DNA of 64,000 bases from Beggiatoa leptomitoformis. Lineage in GTDB: Bacteria > Pseudomonadota > Gammaproteobacteria > Beggiatoales > Beggiatoaceae. Positions 45,914 through 54,988 of the stretch are shown here, piece by piece (within the stretch, counting starts at the first letter, position 1; the number at the start of each line of letters is the position of its first letter). The notes beneath the pieces were generated by a model. That model did not search any database, was not told where the DNA came from, and was given only the letters and a program-made list of their open reading frames with translations. The DNA is taken from NCBI RefSeq assembly GCF_001305575.3, contig NZ_CP012373.2, positions 2,366,261 to 2,430,260 of the forward strand, given 5' to 3'. The position numbers and the translations under genes are program-made.

Positions 45914-45995
45914 ATATTAGGATATACACGTAGCTTTTTCGGAGGGGAATAAAGGTATTGCAATAAGCATATTACCCGTTGAATCTAAGAAGCAG

Positions 45996-47291
45996 TTAGC
46001 GGAATGAGAGGGGTTTAGTATCTAGTGCGAATTCTACAATAAACTGTGAACCTTGATTGATAATACTATTACACCATACCCGTCCTAATTGTGCTTCAGT
46101 CAATTTTTTTACAATAAATAAACCTAACCCTGATGAGTATTCATTTCCTGTTGGTCTGGGTGTTAAACGGGTAAATTTACCAAATAATTTATGCTGATCT
46201 TCGTGACTCAGTCCGGGACCTTCATCCGCGACAGTGCAACGAACTTTATACTCGTCTGCATCCAATTGTATCGTTACTTGTTTGTGATGCGTAGAATATT
46301 TCACTGCATTGGAAATTAAATTTTCTAAGATCTGATTAATCCGCATTTCATCCGCATGGATGAGGTAGGAAGCGTTTTCTGCAATTAATACCAGTTGAAT
46401 GTTTTTTTCTTCCGCTCGCCGTTTGTATTGTGCAACTAATGACCGCACTAAAGGCAATAAATCCATTTTTCGCATTGTAAAGGACATAACACCAGATTCT
46501 ATTCGATTCACGTCTAATAAGTCTTTTACTAAATTAAACATTTGCAATGAGCTGTGTTGAATCAAACGTGCAAATTTTACAACATCTATTTTTGACAACT
46601 TGTCATAGTCTGTTTCAATTTCTTCCGCATAAACTTTGATATTTGATAGGGGATTTTTAATATCATGGGCTGCTATGCTTAAAAACTCATTTTTTTCTTG
46701 ATTAAGTTGCATTAGCTGTTCGTTTTTTTCCCGTAATTCACAAGTACGTGCTTGCACCATCAATTCTAAATTTTGCCTGTATGCTTCTAAGGTCATGATA
46801 TTGCAGTAAGAGCGTAAACTACTGGTCATCACCGCAAATAGTTTTTGTGCGGTTAATTCCGTTTTATTCGCATAATAGTTAATCTCATATTTACTAATAA
46901 CATCTTTTTCAGGGGCATATCCCGGTTGTCCTGTTCGTAAAACAATTTGGACGAAATGATTGCCACAAACCTCACGAATATATTCAACCAAAACAAGCCC
47001 TGCATCAGAAGTTTCCATAACCACATCTAGTAGAATGACAGCAATATCATGGTTTTTCGCTAGTATTTCTCGCGCTTCGCTGGCAGAATACGCACTTAAA
47101 ATAATGAGTGATTTATGCCGAAAAATGAATTTATCCAGTGCGATATGTGTAATTTGATGGATATATTTATCATCATCTACGACTAACACTTTCCATGATT
47201 CGGTTCTTTCAACAGGTTCGTTTGGTTCATCATCCATAAACCGAATGGTATCTTCCGTTTTTGCCTCAGATAGATAAGACGCTGTACTCAT
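45996..47291 (-). CDS. Receiver-first sensor histidine kinase
   Basis: A 431-residue cytoplasmic protein with a receiver domain followed directly by a kinase. The receiver ('WKVLVVDDDKYIHQITHIAL', phospho-Asp in 'VILLDVVMETSDAG', 'RTGQPGYAPE') and the following 'KTELTAQKLFAVMTSSLRSY' match response regulators with a DUF3369-type region. A coiled coil leads to HisKA ('AAHDIKNPLSNIK') and HATPase ('NLISNAVKYS', 'DEGPGLS', 'SSGLGLFIVKKL'). There is no membrane segment. It has no output regulator next to it, so it probably relays signals from another kinase. The ATG at 47291 is preferred to 47318, which lacks an RBS. Confidence 0.87.
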   Translation of the reverse strand: MSTASYLSEAKTEDTIRFMDDEPNEPVERTESWKVLVVDDDKYIHQITHIALDKFIFRHKSLIILSAYSASEAREILAKNHDIAVILLDVVMETSDAGLVLVEYIREVCGNHFVQIVLRTGQPGYAPEKDVISKYEINYYANKTELTAQKLFAVMTSSLRSYCNIMTLEAYRQNLELMVQARTCELREKNEQLMQLNQEKNEFLSIAAHDIKNPLSNIKVYAEEIETDYDKLSKIDVVKFARLIQHSSLQMFNLVKDLLDVNRIESGVMSFTMRKMDLLPLVRSLVAQYKRRAEEKNIQLVLIAENASYLIHADEMRINQILENLISNAVKYSTHHKQVTIQLDADEYKVRCTVADEGPGLSHEDQHKLFGKFTRLTPRPTGNEYSSGLGLFIVKKLTEAQLGRVWCNSIINQGSQFIVEFALDTKPLSFR

Positions 47292-47687
47292 AGTGATTAA
47301 ATAACCCCCAATGACCATAAATAGCTTTCTTGCTCAAATCATGGCAAAAAATACTAAAATTTCAAAAATTAGATTGTCGCTATAACAAAAGGCTTTTCAG
47401 AAATAATATGTTTTCGTTAGTATTAAGTTGATAAGAACAACAACAGAAAGGGAATCAATGTTCGCCGCGCATAAAAACTAAATATGTCCGTATTGGATAA
47501 TTGTATAGAAAGTTAATCAACTATTGTGAATATAATAGTGCTTAACTCAAATCGTCTCTGTTGCAATTCTGATTCTAACAGGCGAATATTTGCCAATTCA
47601 GAACAAAAAATCGTTATTTAGTCTCGTGTGAGCATGACACGTAACTAAATTTGTAAATTCATCACTTTCATTGACGATAAAAATCCT
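47292..47687. other. Gene-free interval between the kinase and waaA
   Basis: About 396 bases, divergent on both sides, very AT-rich. A TATAAT at 47531-47536 could be a -10 box for waaA, without a clear -35. A minute frame (7 codons from the ATG at 47458, with AAAGGGA upstream) is too short to call. No RNA gene was recognised. Confidence 0.35.
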
Positions 47688-48977
47688 GTGTTAAATTTTA
47701 ATTATTCCATATTGCGTTTGTTTTATACGGGTTTATTGTATTTATTGATTCCTTTTCTCTTTTTACGGCTAATATGGCGCGGGTTTTATGCACGTGCTTA
47801 TTGGCAACGTTGGGGAGAACGATTTGGTTTTTTTCATCCACTCCCCAAGCAAGAAAAAATTCTATGGATTCATGCAGTTTCTTTTGGCGAGGTACAGGCA
47901 GCTATTCCATTAATTAAGTTATTACAGGTTGATTATCCTCATTTGCCTTTATTGGTCACAACCATGACACCAACAGGGTCGCAACGGGTACGAGATGCGT
48001 TTGGTAACACGGTTTACCATCTCTATTTACCTTATGATTTACCTGACGCGCTATATCGTTTTTTTCAGCGTATTGGTCGTCCATGCTTATTAATTTTAAT
48101 TGAAACAGAGTTGTGGATAAATGCATTAGAAGCTTGTTATCAAAGAAAAATCCCTGTTTTACTGGTTAATGCACGCTTATCTGCGCGTTCTGCAAAAGGT
48201 TATCAATATATTCGCGCACTAATCTGCCCTGTTGTGCAACGGCTTACGTTGATAGCGGCACAAACCACAGAAGATGCTGAACGATTCATGCGGTTAGGGG
48301 CAAACGCAACGCAGTTACAAGTCACGGGTAGCATTAAATTTGATTTGCATTTGCCTGAGCAATTAACTGAACAAGCGAATTTACTCCGCGCTCAATGGGG
48401 TGATGCGCGTCCTATCTGGATTGCTGCTAGTACACATGCAGGCGAAGAGTCCTTACTGTTGACCGTTTTGAAGCAAGTTCGCACATCATTACCCAACGTA
48501 TTATTGATTTTAGTCCCTCGTCATCCAGAACGCTTTAATAATGTTGCACAATATTGTGAGCAACAAGGATTTAGTGTTTGTCGTCGTAGCCAAAAAAATC
48601 ATGGCAATCTGACAACTGATATTTATTTAGGTGATACAATGGGAGAATTGTTGCTTTTATATGCTTGTGCAGATATAAGCGTTGTTGGCGGTAGTTTCGT
48701 ACCTGTTGGCGGGCATAATCCCTTAGAACCTGCTGCATTAGGACTGCCAATTATTTTTGGAGAATATGTTTTTAATTTTGCAGATATTTGTAAAAAATTA
48801 TGTCAATTAAACATTGCTCAACAACTCACAACACCCGAAGAGATTGCAACGGCTATTTGTTATTTGCTCACAACACCTCAAGCACGTCAGGAGATAAGTA
48901 AAAAAGCCCGTGGATTTATTGCGCAGAATCGTGGCACTTTATTTAGGTTATATCATTTGATTACACCCTTACTTTAG
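47688..48977 (+). CDS. waaA: 3-deoxy-D-manno-octulosonic acid (Kdo) transferase
   Basis: WaaA adds Kdo to lipid IVA in LPS core synthesis at the inner membrane. The 429-residue protein has an N-terminal membrane helix, the GT30 motif region 'ERFGFFHP', 'LWIHAVSFGEVQAAIPLI' and 'TTMTPTGSQRV'. It also has 'ETELWINAL' and the C-terminal GT-B site 'GGSFVPVGGHNPLEPAALGLPIIFG'. The start is a GTG at 47688; no ATG lies close upstream and downstream ATGs would remove the anchor. Whether it adds one or two Kdo units cannot be told. Confidence 0.94.
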   Translation: MLNFNYSILRLFYTGLLYLLIPFLFLRLIWRGFYARAYWQRWGERFGFFHPLPKQEKILWIHAVSFGEVQAAIPLIKLLQVDYPHLPLLVTTMTPTGSQRVRDAFGNTVYHLYLPYDLPDALYRFFQRIGRPCLLILIETELWINALEACYQRKIPVLLVNARLSARSAKGYQYIRALICPVVQRLTLIAAQTTEDAERFMRLGANATQLQVTGSIKFDLHLPEQLTEQANLLRAQWGDARPIWIAASTHAGEESLLLTVLKQVRTSLPNVLLILVPRHPERFNNVAQYCEQQGFSVCRRSQKNHGNLTTDIYLGDTMGELLLLYACADISVVGGSFVPVGGHNPLEPAALGLPIIFGEYVFNFADICKKLCQLNIAQQLTTPEEIATAICYLLTTPQARQEISKKARGFIAQNRGTLFRLYHLITPLL

Positions 48978-49275
48978 ACAAAGTCTTATTTTTATTGAAA
49001 ACGTAGTTTGTTGCGTGGTTTTTATACCTTGTTAAAACTGTTATACTCCATATATATCTATACGATGATAAATTCGTAGTAGAACACTGTTTCATTGATA
49101 CTTAATAAATGCTTGTTACACTCGATTTTTTAATTCTTAACTGGTAAATAATTTTTTAGCATTTGTAACGATTATTATCATAATAATAAGTAGTATGTCT
49201 TTAAAAAGCTTGTAATTAAAGACGTTTGGTAGTTTTATTTATCTGATAACATAAGCAAACGTAGAGAACTCAAAC

Positions 49276-50454
49276 ATGGAAAATGTGGTTATTGTAGATG
49301 CTGTCCGTACCGCTATTGGTAATTTCAACGGTTCAATTGCTGATGTTTCCGCACCTAAATTGGGTGCTATCGTCATTAAAGCCTTATTGGAACGGACTGG
49401 CGTAAAACCTGAACAAGTCAGTGAAGTGATTTTAGGGCAAGTATTAACAGGCGGACAAGGACAAAATCCCGCCCGTCAAACTGCGATTGCAGCGGGTTTA
49501 CCTGTTGAAGTCCCTGCTATGACCATTAATATTGTTTGCGGTAGTGGTTTGCGTTCTGTCCATTTAGCAGCACAAGCGATTCGTTGTGGTGATGCTGATA
49601 TTGTCATTGCAGGCGGTCAAGAAAATATGAGCGCGTCTCCCCATGTTTTACCAAAATCCCGTCAAGGGGTAAAAATGGGTGATTGGACATTAAGCGATAC
49701 GATGCTAGTCGATGGCTTGATGGATGCGTTCAATAATTATCACATGGGCATTACGGCGGAAAATATTGCGGCACAATTCAATATTAGCCGTGATGAACAA
49801 GATAGTTTTGCTGCGACTTCTCAACAACGTGCTGAAGCTGCCCAAAAAGCAGGATATTTTGACAGCCAAATTGTTCCCGTTGTTATCCCACAAAAGAAAG
49901 GTGACCCTGTTGTTTTTAAAGTGGATGAATTCCCTCGTCATGGTTCAACCAAAGAAAGCTTGGGTAAATTACGTCCTGCTTTCAAACCTGATGGTACAGT
50001 AACCGCTGCAAACGCTTCTGGCATTAATGACGGTGCAGCCGCTATTTTATTAATGAGCGAGCGTAAAGCGAAAGAATTAGGTTTACCCATTATGGCGCGC
50101 GTTGTTGCTTATGCTACGGCGGGGGTTGATCCAAGCATTATGGGAACAGGTCCTATTCCCTCAACACGTAAATGTTTAGAAAAAGCAGGCTGGCAAGTCA
50201 GTGACTTAGATTTGATTGAAGCGAATGAAGCATTTGCTTCGCAAGCGATTTCTGTCAACCGCGACTTGGGTTGGGATATGTCTAAAGTCAACGTCAACGG
50301 TGGCGCAATTGCATTAGGTCATCCGATTGGTGCATCAGGCGCACGGGTACTCGTGTCTTTATTACACGAAATGGTACGCCGTGACGCACATAAAGGCTTG
50401 GCTACCTTATGTATTGGTGGTGGTCAAGGTGTTGCCTTAGCAATAGAACGCTAA
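49276..50454 (+). CDS. phaA: Acetyl-CoA acetyltransferase (PHB pathway thiolase)
   Basis: PhaA condenses two acetyl-CoA to acetoacetyl-CoA. The 392-residue thiolase has the nucleophilic cysteine in '[11 protein letters not shown]' (Cys88), the '[19 protein letters not shown]' histidine loop and the second cysteine in '[10 protein letters not shown]'. Its position with phaR, phaB and a phasin gene marks it as the biosynthetic thiolase for PHB instead of a fatty-acid degradation enzyme. A 298-base AT-rich region precedes it, and a strong terminator directly follows. Confidence 0.96.
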   Translation: MENVVIVDAVRTAIGNFNGSIADVSAPKLGAIVIKALLERTGVKPEQVSEVILGQVLTGGQGQNPARQTAIAAGLPVEVPAMTINIVCGSGLRSVHLAAQAIRCGDADIVIAGGQENMSASPHVLPKSRQGVKMGDWTLSDTMLVDGLMDAFNNYHMGITAENIAAQFNISRDEQDSFAATSQQRAEAAQKAGYFDSQIVPVVIPQKKGDPVVFKVDEFPRHGSTKESLGKLRPAFKPDGTVTAANASGINDGAAAILLMSERKAKELGLPIMARVVAYATAGVDPSIMGTGPIPSTRKCLEKAGWQVSDLDLIEANEAFASQAISVNRDLGWDMSKVNVNGGAIALGHPIGASGARVLVSLLHEMVRRDAHKGLATLCIGGGQGVALAIER

Positions 50455-50461
50455 GTAAACA

Positions 50462-50497
50462 TTCGGTGGAGTACGCCTAGTATTCCACTGAATTTTT
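50462..50497 (+). terminator. Rho-independent terminator after phaA
   Basis: A 13-bp stem with two G-T wobbles (TTCGGTGGAGTAC at 50462-50474; GTATTCCACTGAA at 50480-50492) followed by five T. It starts 7 bases after the phaA stop, so phaR is likely transcribed from its own promoter or by read-through. Confidence 0.8.
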
Positions 50498-50599
50498 CCC
50501 GAAAAATCGTTTACTTAAGGGTTTTTAAACCCTGCCTTTTAAGTAGCAACTATCCAGTATGCTTTTCACGTGATTGGGTAATTTGTTTCACTAGAGAAG

Positions 50600-51130
50600 A
50601 TGGCTATGCAGTTAAATATGACGGACGCACCAGATAATTCCCCTCGCATCATAAAGAAATACCCTAACCGTCGTTTGTATGACACGGCGATTAGTAGTTA
50701 TATTACGCTCGATGACGTAAAATCTCTCGTGCGGGATAATGTCAGATTTTATATTCAAGATGCAAAAACTGGCGAAGACATCACGCGCAGTATCTTGTTA
50801 CAAATTATTCTCGAACAAGAAGCGGCTGGTGAGCCCATTTTCAGTAGTGAAGTATTAGCACAATTGATTCGTTTTTACGGCGATACATTACAAGGAATTT
50901 TGGCAAGTTATTTTGAACGTAGCTTGGGCTTGTTTTCCAAACAACAAGAAGATGCACGGGCGAAAATGTATAATCCCATTTCCTTCATGACAGATATTGC
51001 TGAACAAAACATTACGTTATGGAAAGATATGCAAGAAAGTTTTTTCCGTGCGACCTTACCCAATAAATCCATTGACATTGGTAAAGATAATAAAAAAAAT
51101 TCGTCTGTTGACGAAGATAATAAAGCCTAA
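50600..51130 (+). CDS. phaR: PHB synthesis repressor PhaR
   Basis: PhaR binds both DNA and PHB granules, repressing phasin and often its own gene until polymer appears. The 176-residue protein begins with the strongly conserved DNA-binding domain 'IIKKYPNRRLYDTAISSYITLDDVKSLV' (about residues 13-40). It then has 'FYIQDAKTGEDITRSILLQIILEQE' and a PHB-accumulation regulatory domain with 'IFSSEVLAQLIRFYG'. The C-terminus is a variable charged tail. Another ATG lies two codons downstream. A candidate operator lies before the phasin gene. Confidence 0.95.
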   Translation: MAMQLNMTDAPDNSPRIIKKYPNRRLYDTAISSYITLDDVKSLVRDNVRFYIQDAKTGEDITRSILLQIILEQEAAGEPIFSSEVLAQLIRFYGDTLQGILASYFERSLGLFSKQQEDARAKMYNPISFMTDIAEQNITLWKDMQESFFRATLPNKSIDIGKDNKKNSSVDEDNKA

Positions 51131-51277
51131 TTATTCTCACTGTTATGTCCTTATGTGTTTAAATATTTTCATGCATAACAGTAAAAACCTTATAGTCGCA
51201 TTATTGTTTCACCATTGTCAGTCATAGTAATACAACGGACTGATTTACTTTAAAACAACACAGCTAGCGGAGGTTTT

Positions 51278-52024
51278 ATGACAAAAAAAGTCGCTTTAGT
51301 TACAGGTGGTACAGGCGGTATTGGTACACAAATTTGCAGAACATTATCCACAGCAGGTTATATTGTTGTTGCGAATTGGTTAAAAGGTATTGATGACGGT
51401 CCAGCATGGGAAGCTAAACAAAAAGCAGACGGGTATGACAATATCCTGATTGCTGAAGGGGATGTTTCTGATTATGACCAAGCCGTTGCTATGGTTAAAG
51501 AAGCCGTAGAAAAAGCAGGCGCACCTATTGATATATTAGTCAATAATGCAGGTATTACCCGTGATAAGATGTTCCGTAAAATGGAAAAATCTCAATGGGA
51601 TGCAGTAATTAACAGTAATCTGAGTAGTATTTTCAACGTTACTAAACAAGTATTAGATGGAATGGTTGAACGGGGTTGGGGACGTATTGTTAATATTTCC
51701 TCTGTCAACGGTCAAAAAGGTCAAGCGGGTCAAGCTAACTACTCTGCTGCTAAAGCAGGTATGCACGGCTTTACAATGGCAATTGCTCAAGAAGTTGCCA
51801 GCAAAGGCGTTACCGTCAATACCATTTCTCCCGGTTATATTGGTACAGCAATGGTTATGTCAATTAAAGAAGAAATCCGTAACCAAATCGTTGCCCAAAT
51901 CCCCGTTGGTCGTTTAGGCAAGCCTGAAGAAATTGCTTGGACAGTGCAATTCCTAGCCGATGAGAAGTCTGCCTTCATTACAGGTGCTAACATCTCTGTT
52001 AATGGTGGTTTACACATGGGTTAG
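51278..52024 (+). CDS. phaB: Acetoacetyl-CoA reductase (PHB pathway)
   Basis: PhaB reduces acetoacetyl-CoA to (R)-3-hydroxybutyryl-CoA with NADPH, giving the monomer for PHB. The 248-residue short-chain dehydrogenase has the cofactor loop 'GGTGGIG' (residues 9-15), 'LVNNAGITRD' and the catalytic set 'NISSVNGQKGQAGQANYSAAKAG'. It ends with 'ISVNGGLHMG', typical of PhaB. A GGAGG RBS precedes the ATG. phaC is not in the window. Confidence 0.96.
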   Translation: MTKKVALVTGGTGGIGTQICRTLSTAGYIVVANWLKGIDDGPAWEAKQKADGYDNILIAEGDVSDYDQAVAMVKEAVEKAGAPIDILVNNAGITRDKMFRKMEKSQWDAVINSNLSSIFNVTKQVLDGMVERGWGRIVNISSVNGQKGQAGQANYSAAKAGMHGFTMAIAQEVASKGVTVNTISPGYIGTAMVMSIKEEIRNQIVAQIPVGRLGKPEEIAWTVQFLADEKSAFITGANISVNGGLHMG

Positions 52025-52123
52025 TTTTATCTTGTCGGGAGCAGTATAATAATTTGTTTTTCTTAAAATTGATTTTTTGTTTTGTTCGCATATTAGCTCT
52101 TGACAGGCGTGTTTAGTTTCGTT

Positions 52124-52159
52124 ATTGTGCAGTGCGTCATATTTAATGCACTGCACAAT
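52124..52159. promoter_or_regulatory. TGC-rich 12-bp inverted repeat upstream of phasin gene
   Basis: ATTGTGCAGTGC (52124-52135) is the exact inverted complement of GCACTGCACAAT (52148-52159), 12 bases apart, starting 100 bases after phaB and ending 82 bases before the phasin start. There is no T-tract. PhaR homologues are known to bind TGC-rich sequences near phasin promoters, so this is a candidate PhaR operator. It could also be the phaB terminator. Confidence 0.5.
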
Positions 52160-52241
52160 ATTGAGTTTGATGTCTTTAAACGAAGGCATAAATTCTTTCA
52201 TTACTTTTCTTAATAATTACCCTTGTTGGAGAACCGTACTA

Positions 52242-52601
52242 ATGGATAATGAATTGCTCAAGAAATGGACTGACATGAATAAAACCGCAATGGATGCGAT
52301 GAAAGAGTTAGGCGAAATCAATACCGCCGCCATGACTCGTTTGACACAACGTCAAATGGAAATGGTTAATTTATACATGGAAAGTGGTGCTAAACAACTG
52401 CAAGCCATGGGAGAAGTGAAGAACGTGCAAGATATGGTGAACGTTCAATCCCGTTTGTTTGCAGAAATGAACGAAAAACTAATGGAAAATGCACGTCAAA
52501 CCATTGAAATTTTGGTTGATGTAAAGTCTGAATTAGCTTCTTGGGCAGAGAAAGGTATGGAAGTAGCAAATGCTAACCTACCTAATGTTGCTAAGAAATA
52601 A
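52242..52601 (+). CDS. Phasin family protein
   Basis: Phasins coat PHB granules and control their size and number. The 119-residue protein is almost wholly helical and amphipathic ('MDAMKELGEINTAAMTRLTQRQMEMVNLYMESGAKQ', 'VNVQSRLFAEMNEKL') with no signal peptide, as expected of the phasin_2 type. I take the ATG at 52242 because GGAG lies 10 bases before it; upstream in-frame ATGs lie in or before the palindrome. Its position after phaB supports the role. Likely repressed by PhaR. Confidence 0.85.
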   Translation: MDNELLKKWTDMNKTAMDAMKELGEINTAAMTRLTQRQMEMVNLYMESGAKQLQAMGEVKNVQDMVNVQSRLFAEMNEKLMENARQTIEILVDVKSELASWAEKGMEVANANLPNVAKK

Positions 52602-52738
52602 GTAAGAAATAAAGTAGTGCTAAAGGGGAAATTTTGATAATTATCTAGTTTACAAATACGGTACAAATTCCCTCTATTTACAGTAATAAGGGAAAAAATT
52701 CTTTTTAGCACAACCAGAAATAATATTATTTAGAAAAT

Positions 52739-52761
52739 GGGGAAGGTAGTACTACTTCCCC
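52739..52761. terminator. Bidirectional hairpin after phasin gene
   Basis: GGGGAAGGTAGT (52739-52750) and ACTACTTCCCC (52751-52761) form an 11-bp palindrome with one bulged G. It lies between the phasin gene and the convergent gene ending at 52782. An outer inverted pair, GTGCTAAA at 52617-52624 and TTTAGCAC at 52704-52711, lies upstream. Confidence 0.55.
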
Positions 52762-52781
52762 TTAAAGCTTGTAAATCCCGC

Positions 52782-53408
52782 TTAAATTTGCTCAACGGCA
52801 GCCACTAGAAAAAGTTCGCACGCGCCATTGCCTGTGTCGTTACGTGTTAAAGAACTATGCCACCGCCATCCATCACTTGCATCAATATTCACTAAGTAAC
52901 CCAGTAAACGCACCGTATCGCCTTCATCAATCTGTCTAAGGGCTTTTTTGACGGTTTCTGTTGCAGGAATTAAGTGCATATTCGCACTGTTAGTTTCTAT
53001 GGCTTGACGCGGAATCGGAAAAGAATCTACAGACCAAAAATAAAAACGCCCTGATTGTCGAATCCTAATTTGCGCTAATACGTCTGGATTAGACATGTCT
53101 GCCCATCCTAAGGCTAAATCTACAGGCGATAATTCTGCCTCACGTCCAGAACTGTAGTTTGTTCGACTCAATACACGCGCTTCTACTTGAAAACGCGCAA
53201 GTGGCGTAATTTGATATTGTTGAAATGTATAAGCTTGTTGCGGTTCAATATTATCCTGAATCGGTGCTTGGGATAGTGTCAGCTTAGTGCTGAATGCAAC
53301 AGGATAATCCGCCAAAATATTCGTTTTCACAACCAGTGCATCTGTTACAAAAAACCATTGTTGTAAAAACCATAGAATACCTAATATTATCAATAGTCTC
53401 AACCACAT
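52782..53408 (-). CDS. Conserved membrane-anchored protein of unknown function
   Basis: A 208-residue protein with one N-terminal membrane helix (residues 3-20) and a periplasmic body. Motifs such as 'VDLALGWADMSNPDVL', 'RFYFWSVDSFPIPRQAIETNSANMHLIPA' and 'GWRWHSSLTRNDTGNGACELFLVAAVE' look like a conserved proteobacterial hypothetical family that I recall but cannot name. No catalytic motif is obvious. It is the last of three co-directional envelope genes (13 bases after the next one upstream), which suggests they share a role. Confidence 0.72.
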   Translation of the reverse strand: MWLRLLIILGILWFLQQWFFVTDALVVKTNILADYPVAFSTKLTLSQAPIQDNIEPQQAYTFQQYQITPLARFQVEARVLSRTNYSSGREAELSPVDLALGWADMSNPDVLAQIRIRQSGRFYFWSVDSFPIPRQAIETNSANMHLIPATETVKKALRQIDEGDTVRLLGYLVNIDASDGWRWHSSLTRNDTGNGACELFLVAAVEQI

Positions 53409-53421
53409 TATTTATTCGGCT

Positions 53422-53934
53422 TTATTTAAGCAAGTATAAATCATCTTTCAACTGTGCAATTTCTTGTCGTAGGCGTTTTTCTTCATTTTCATAAGTTTGT
53501 AATGTGCTATTTGTGACTTGCTGCGCCGCGCTCGCTTGTTGTAGCTTTTTCAAACTACCTTGTAATTGTTGTGCTTGTTTTGCCAATGCCTGTTTTTTCT
53601 GTTGTAGGGCGGTTGTTTTTGCCTGCGTGCTGTTGATTTGACGGGTTAGTTGTGAAACCGCTGTTGATAATTGTTGGCTTTGTTCACGTAGTGCTGATAA
53701 ACGCTCTATAGTAGTTGTTTTTTCTATGGTTAATGCTTGTTGTTCGGTCTCGTTTTGATTTTTGAGATTTTTCAGAGCCGCTAAATTTTGCTCTCGCTCA
53801 TCAACTCTACGGTCATAACCACCAGATGTAATACCATAAACACCACCAAAAAAACCACCTTGTGCAGGATCATCACTGACAGCACAGGCATTAACAAACA
53901 AACTTAATACCAGTATTCCATACACTTTCTGCAT
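53422..53934 (-). CDS. Coiled-coil lipoprotein
   Basis: A 170-residue predicted lipoprotein: the signal peptide starts MQKVYG and has the lipobox 'LFVNACAVSD' (Cys17). The ATG at 53934 has AAGGA 7 bases upstream, unlike the earlier ATG at 53949. A short Gly-rich segment ('GGFFGGVYGITSGGYDRR') is followed by an almost continuous coiled coil to the end, rich in Gln, Leu and Lys. No named family is recognised. It has the same layout as the next gene upstream: lipobox, Gly-rich stretch, coiled coil. Confidence 0.72.
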   Translation of the reverse strand: MQKVYGILVLSLFVNACAVSDDPAQGGFFGGVYGITSGGYDRRVDEREQNLAALKNLKNQNETEQQALTIEKTTTIERLSALREQSQQLSTAVSQLTRQINSTQAKTTALQQKKQALAKQAQQLQGSLKKLQQASAAQQVTNSTLQTYENEEKRLRQEIAQLKDDLYLLK

Positions 53935-53958
53935 GATAATTTCCTTCATGTCAACGAA

Positions 53959-54657
53959 TTACACGGCTATTTCACTACTCATGGCTTGTAATTGGTTAGT
54001 TTGTTGCTCTAACTTGCTTTTCTCTTGTTTAAGAGAGCTGATTTTGTTGTTCCAAGCCGTTAGCTTTTTCTCGTTTGCTGTATCAGGTGTTGCTTGTGCA
54101 TCTGCATATAAAGACTCGGTAACTTGTAATTCGTTATTCACCCCTTTTAAAGCCTGTTGTGAATCTGCATACCGTTTGTCTAGTACCGTTTTTTGTGCAG
54201 TCAACAGCGATTTTTTGCTAGTGTCTTTCGCTACCTGTTTTTTTAACGTACTAATCTGTTTACGATAAGTAGCAATTTCTACCTGTAATTGTGTATTAAC
54301 CTGTTTAAGCTCAGCCGTTACCGCTTCGGTTCGTTTGCTTTCTGCTTCAATCAGTTCTTCTTGTGTTTTATAGGCTTGTTTACGTTTTGCAACTTCATCT
54401 GCAACGATGTAACCAACCCCTGCGCCAATTGCAGAGCCAATAAGAGTGCTTTTAGTGTCGTCACCTATCAAATTACCTGCCAAAGCCCCAACAGTTGCAC
54501 CCAGTAATGTTCCTTCTGTCCGTGTGCGCGTTTGATCATCTGTTGTCGTGTTGCCAGTGCCTGTCAAATTTCCAACATAATTCTCCATTCCTGCACAAGC
54601 ACTTAATGCGAGCATTATGCTAAGTGAAACAGGTAAGATTTTGTATCGCGTAGTCAT
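53959..54657 (-). CDS. Glycine-zipper coiled-coil lipoprotein
   Basis: A 232-residue lipoprotein with lipobox 'MLALSACAGM' (Cys21). A glycine-zipper segment follows ('GTLLGATVGALAGNLIGDD' and 'LIGSAIGAGVGYIVADEVAK', about residues 50-92), then a long coiled coil to the C-terminus. Glycine zippers of this type insert into or span the outer membrane or form oligomers. The ATG at 54657 has AGAGG upstream; the in-frame ATG at 54738 would spoil the signal peptide. It is first of the trio and 24 bases ahead of the next gene. Confidence 0.75.
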   Translation of the reverse strand: MTTRYKILPVSLSIMLALSACAGMENYVGNLTGTGNTTTDDQTRTRTEGTLLGATVGALAGNLIGDDTKSTLIGSAIGAGVGYIVADEVAKRKQAYKTQEELIEAESKRTEAVTAELKQVNTQLQVEIATYRKQISTLKKQVAKDTSKKSLLTAQKTVLDKRYADSQQALKGVNNELQVTESLYADAQATPDTANEKKLTAWNNKISSLKQEKSKLEQQTNQLQAMSSEIAV

Positions 54658-54988
54658 TTTTGACCTCTTTAGAAAAAGATAACTGCTTATTTTTATTTCC
54701 ACCAAGTGCATGTTATTTTTTATAATGGCAGAAACCATACCAAACCAATAAATTCAGTTTAATGATAAATAATGATTTGATTTTTGGGCGAAACTGCTTA
54801 AGCATAAAGTGCAGTGTTTTATAAAGTGTAGTTGGTAAAAATGACTTTAAAATAAGATATATACCCTATTCTTATCTTATGCTGATGGGTAAGTAATGAA
54901 TTATTTGTTGCGTTGACAATCATCCAAGTGGTTAATTTGGTAATATCCTCACCCTTATTTTTCAGTTACTGCATAACGGTTTCCTATT
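54658..54988. other. Gene-free divergent interval
   Basis: About 331 bases between the glycine-zipper lipoprotein and the AEC transporter, divergent on both sides. It is AT-rich and should hold both promoters, but no clear -35/-10 pair, RNA or repeat was recognised. Confidence 0.3.

Noticed and set aside
47458-47481. Seven-codon frame with a good ribosome site upstream of waaA
   Set aside because: Too short and without context to distinguish from chance in AT-rich DNA.
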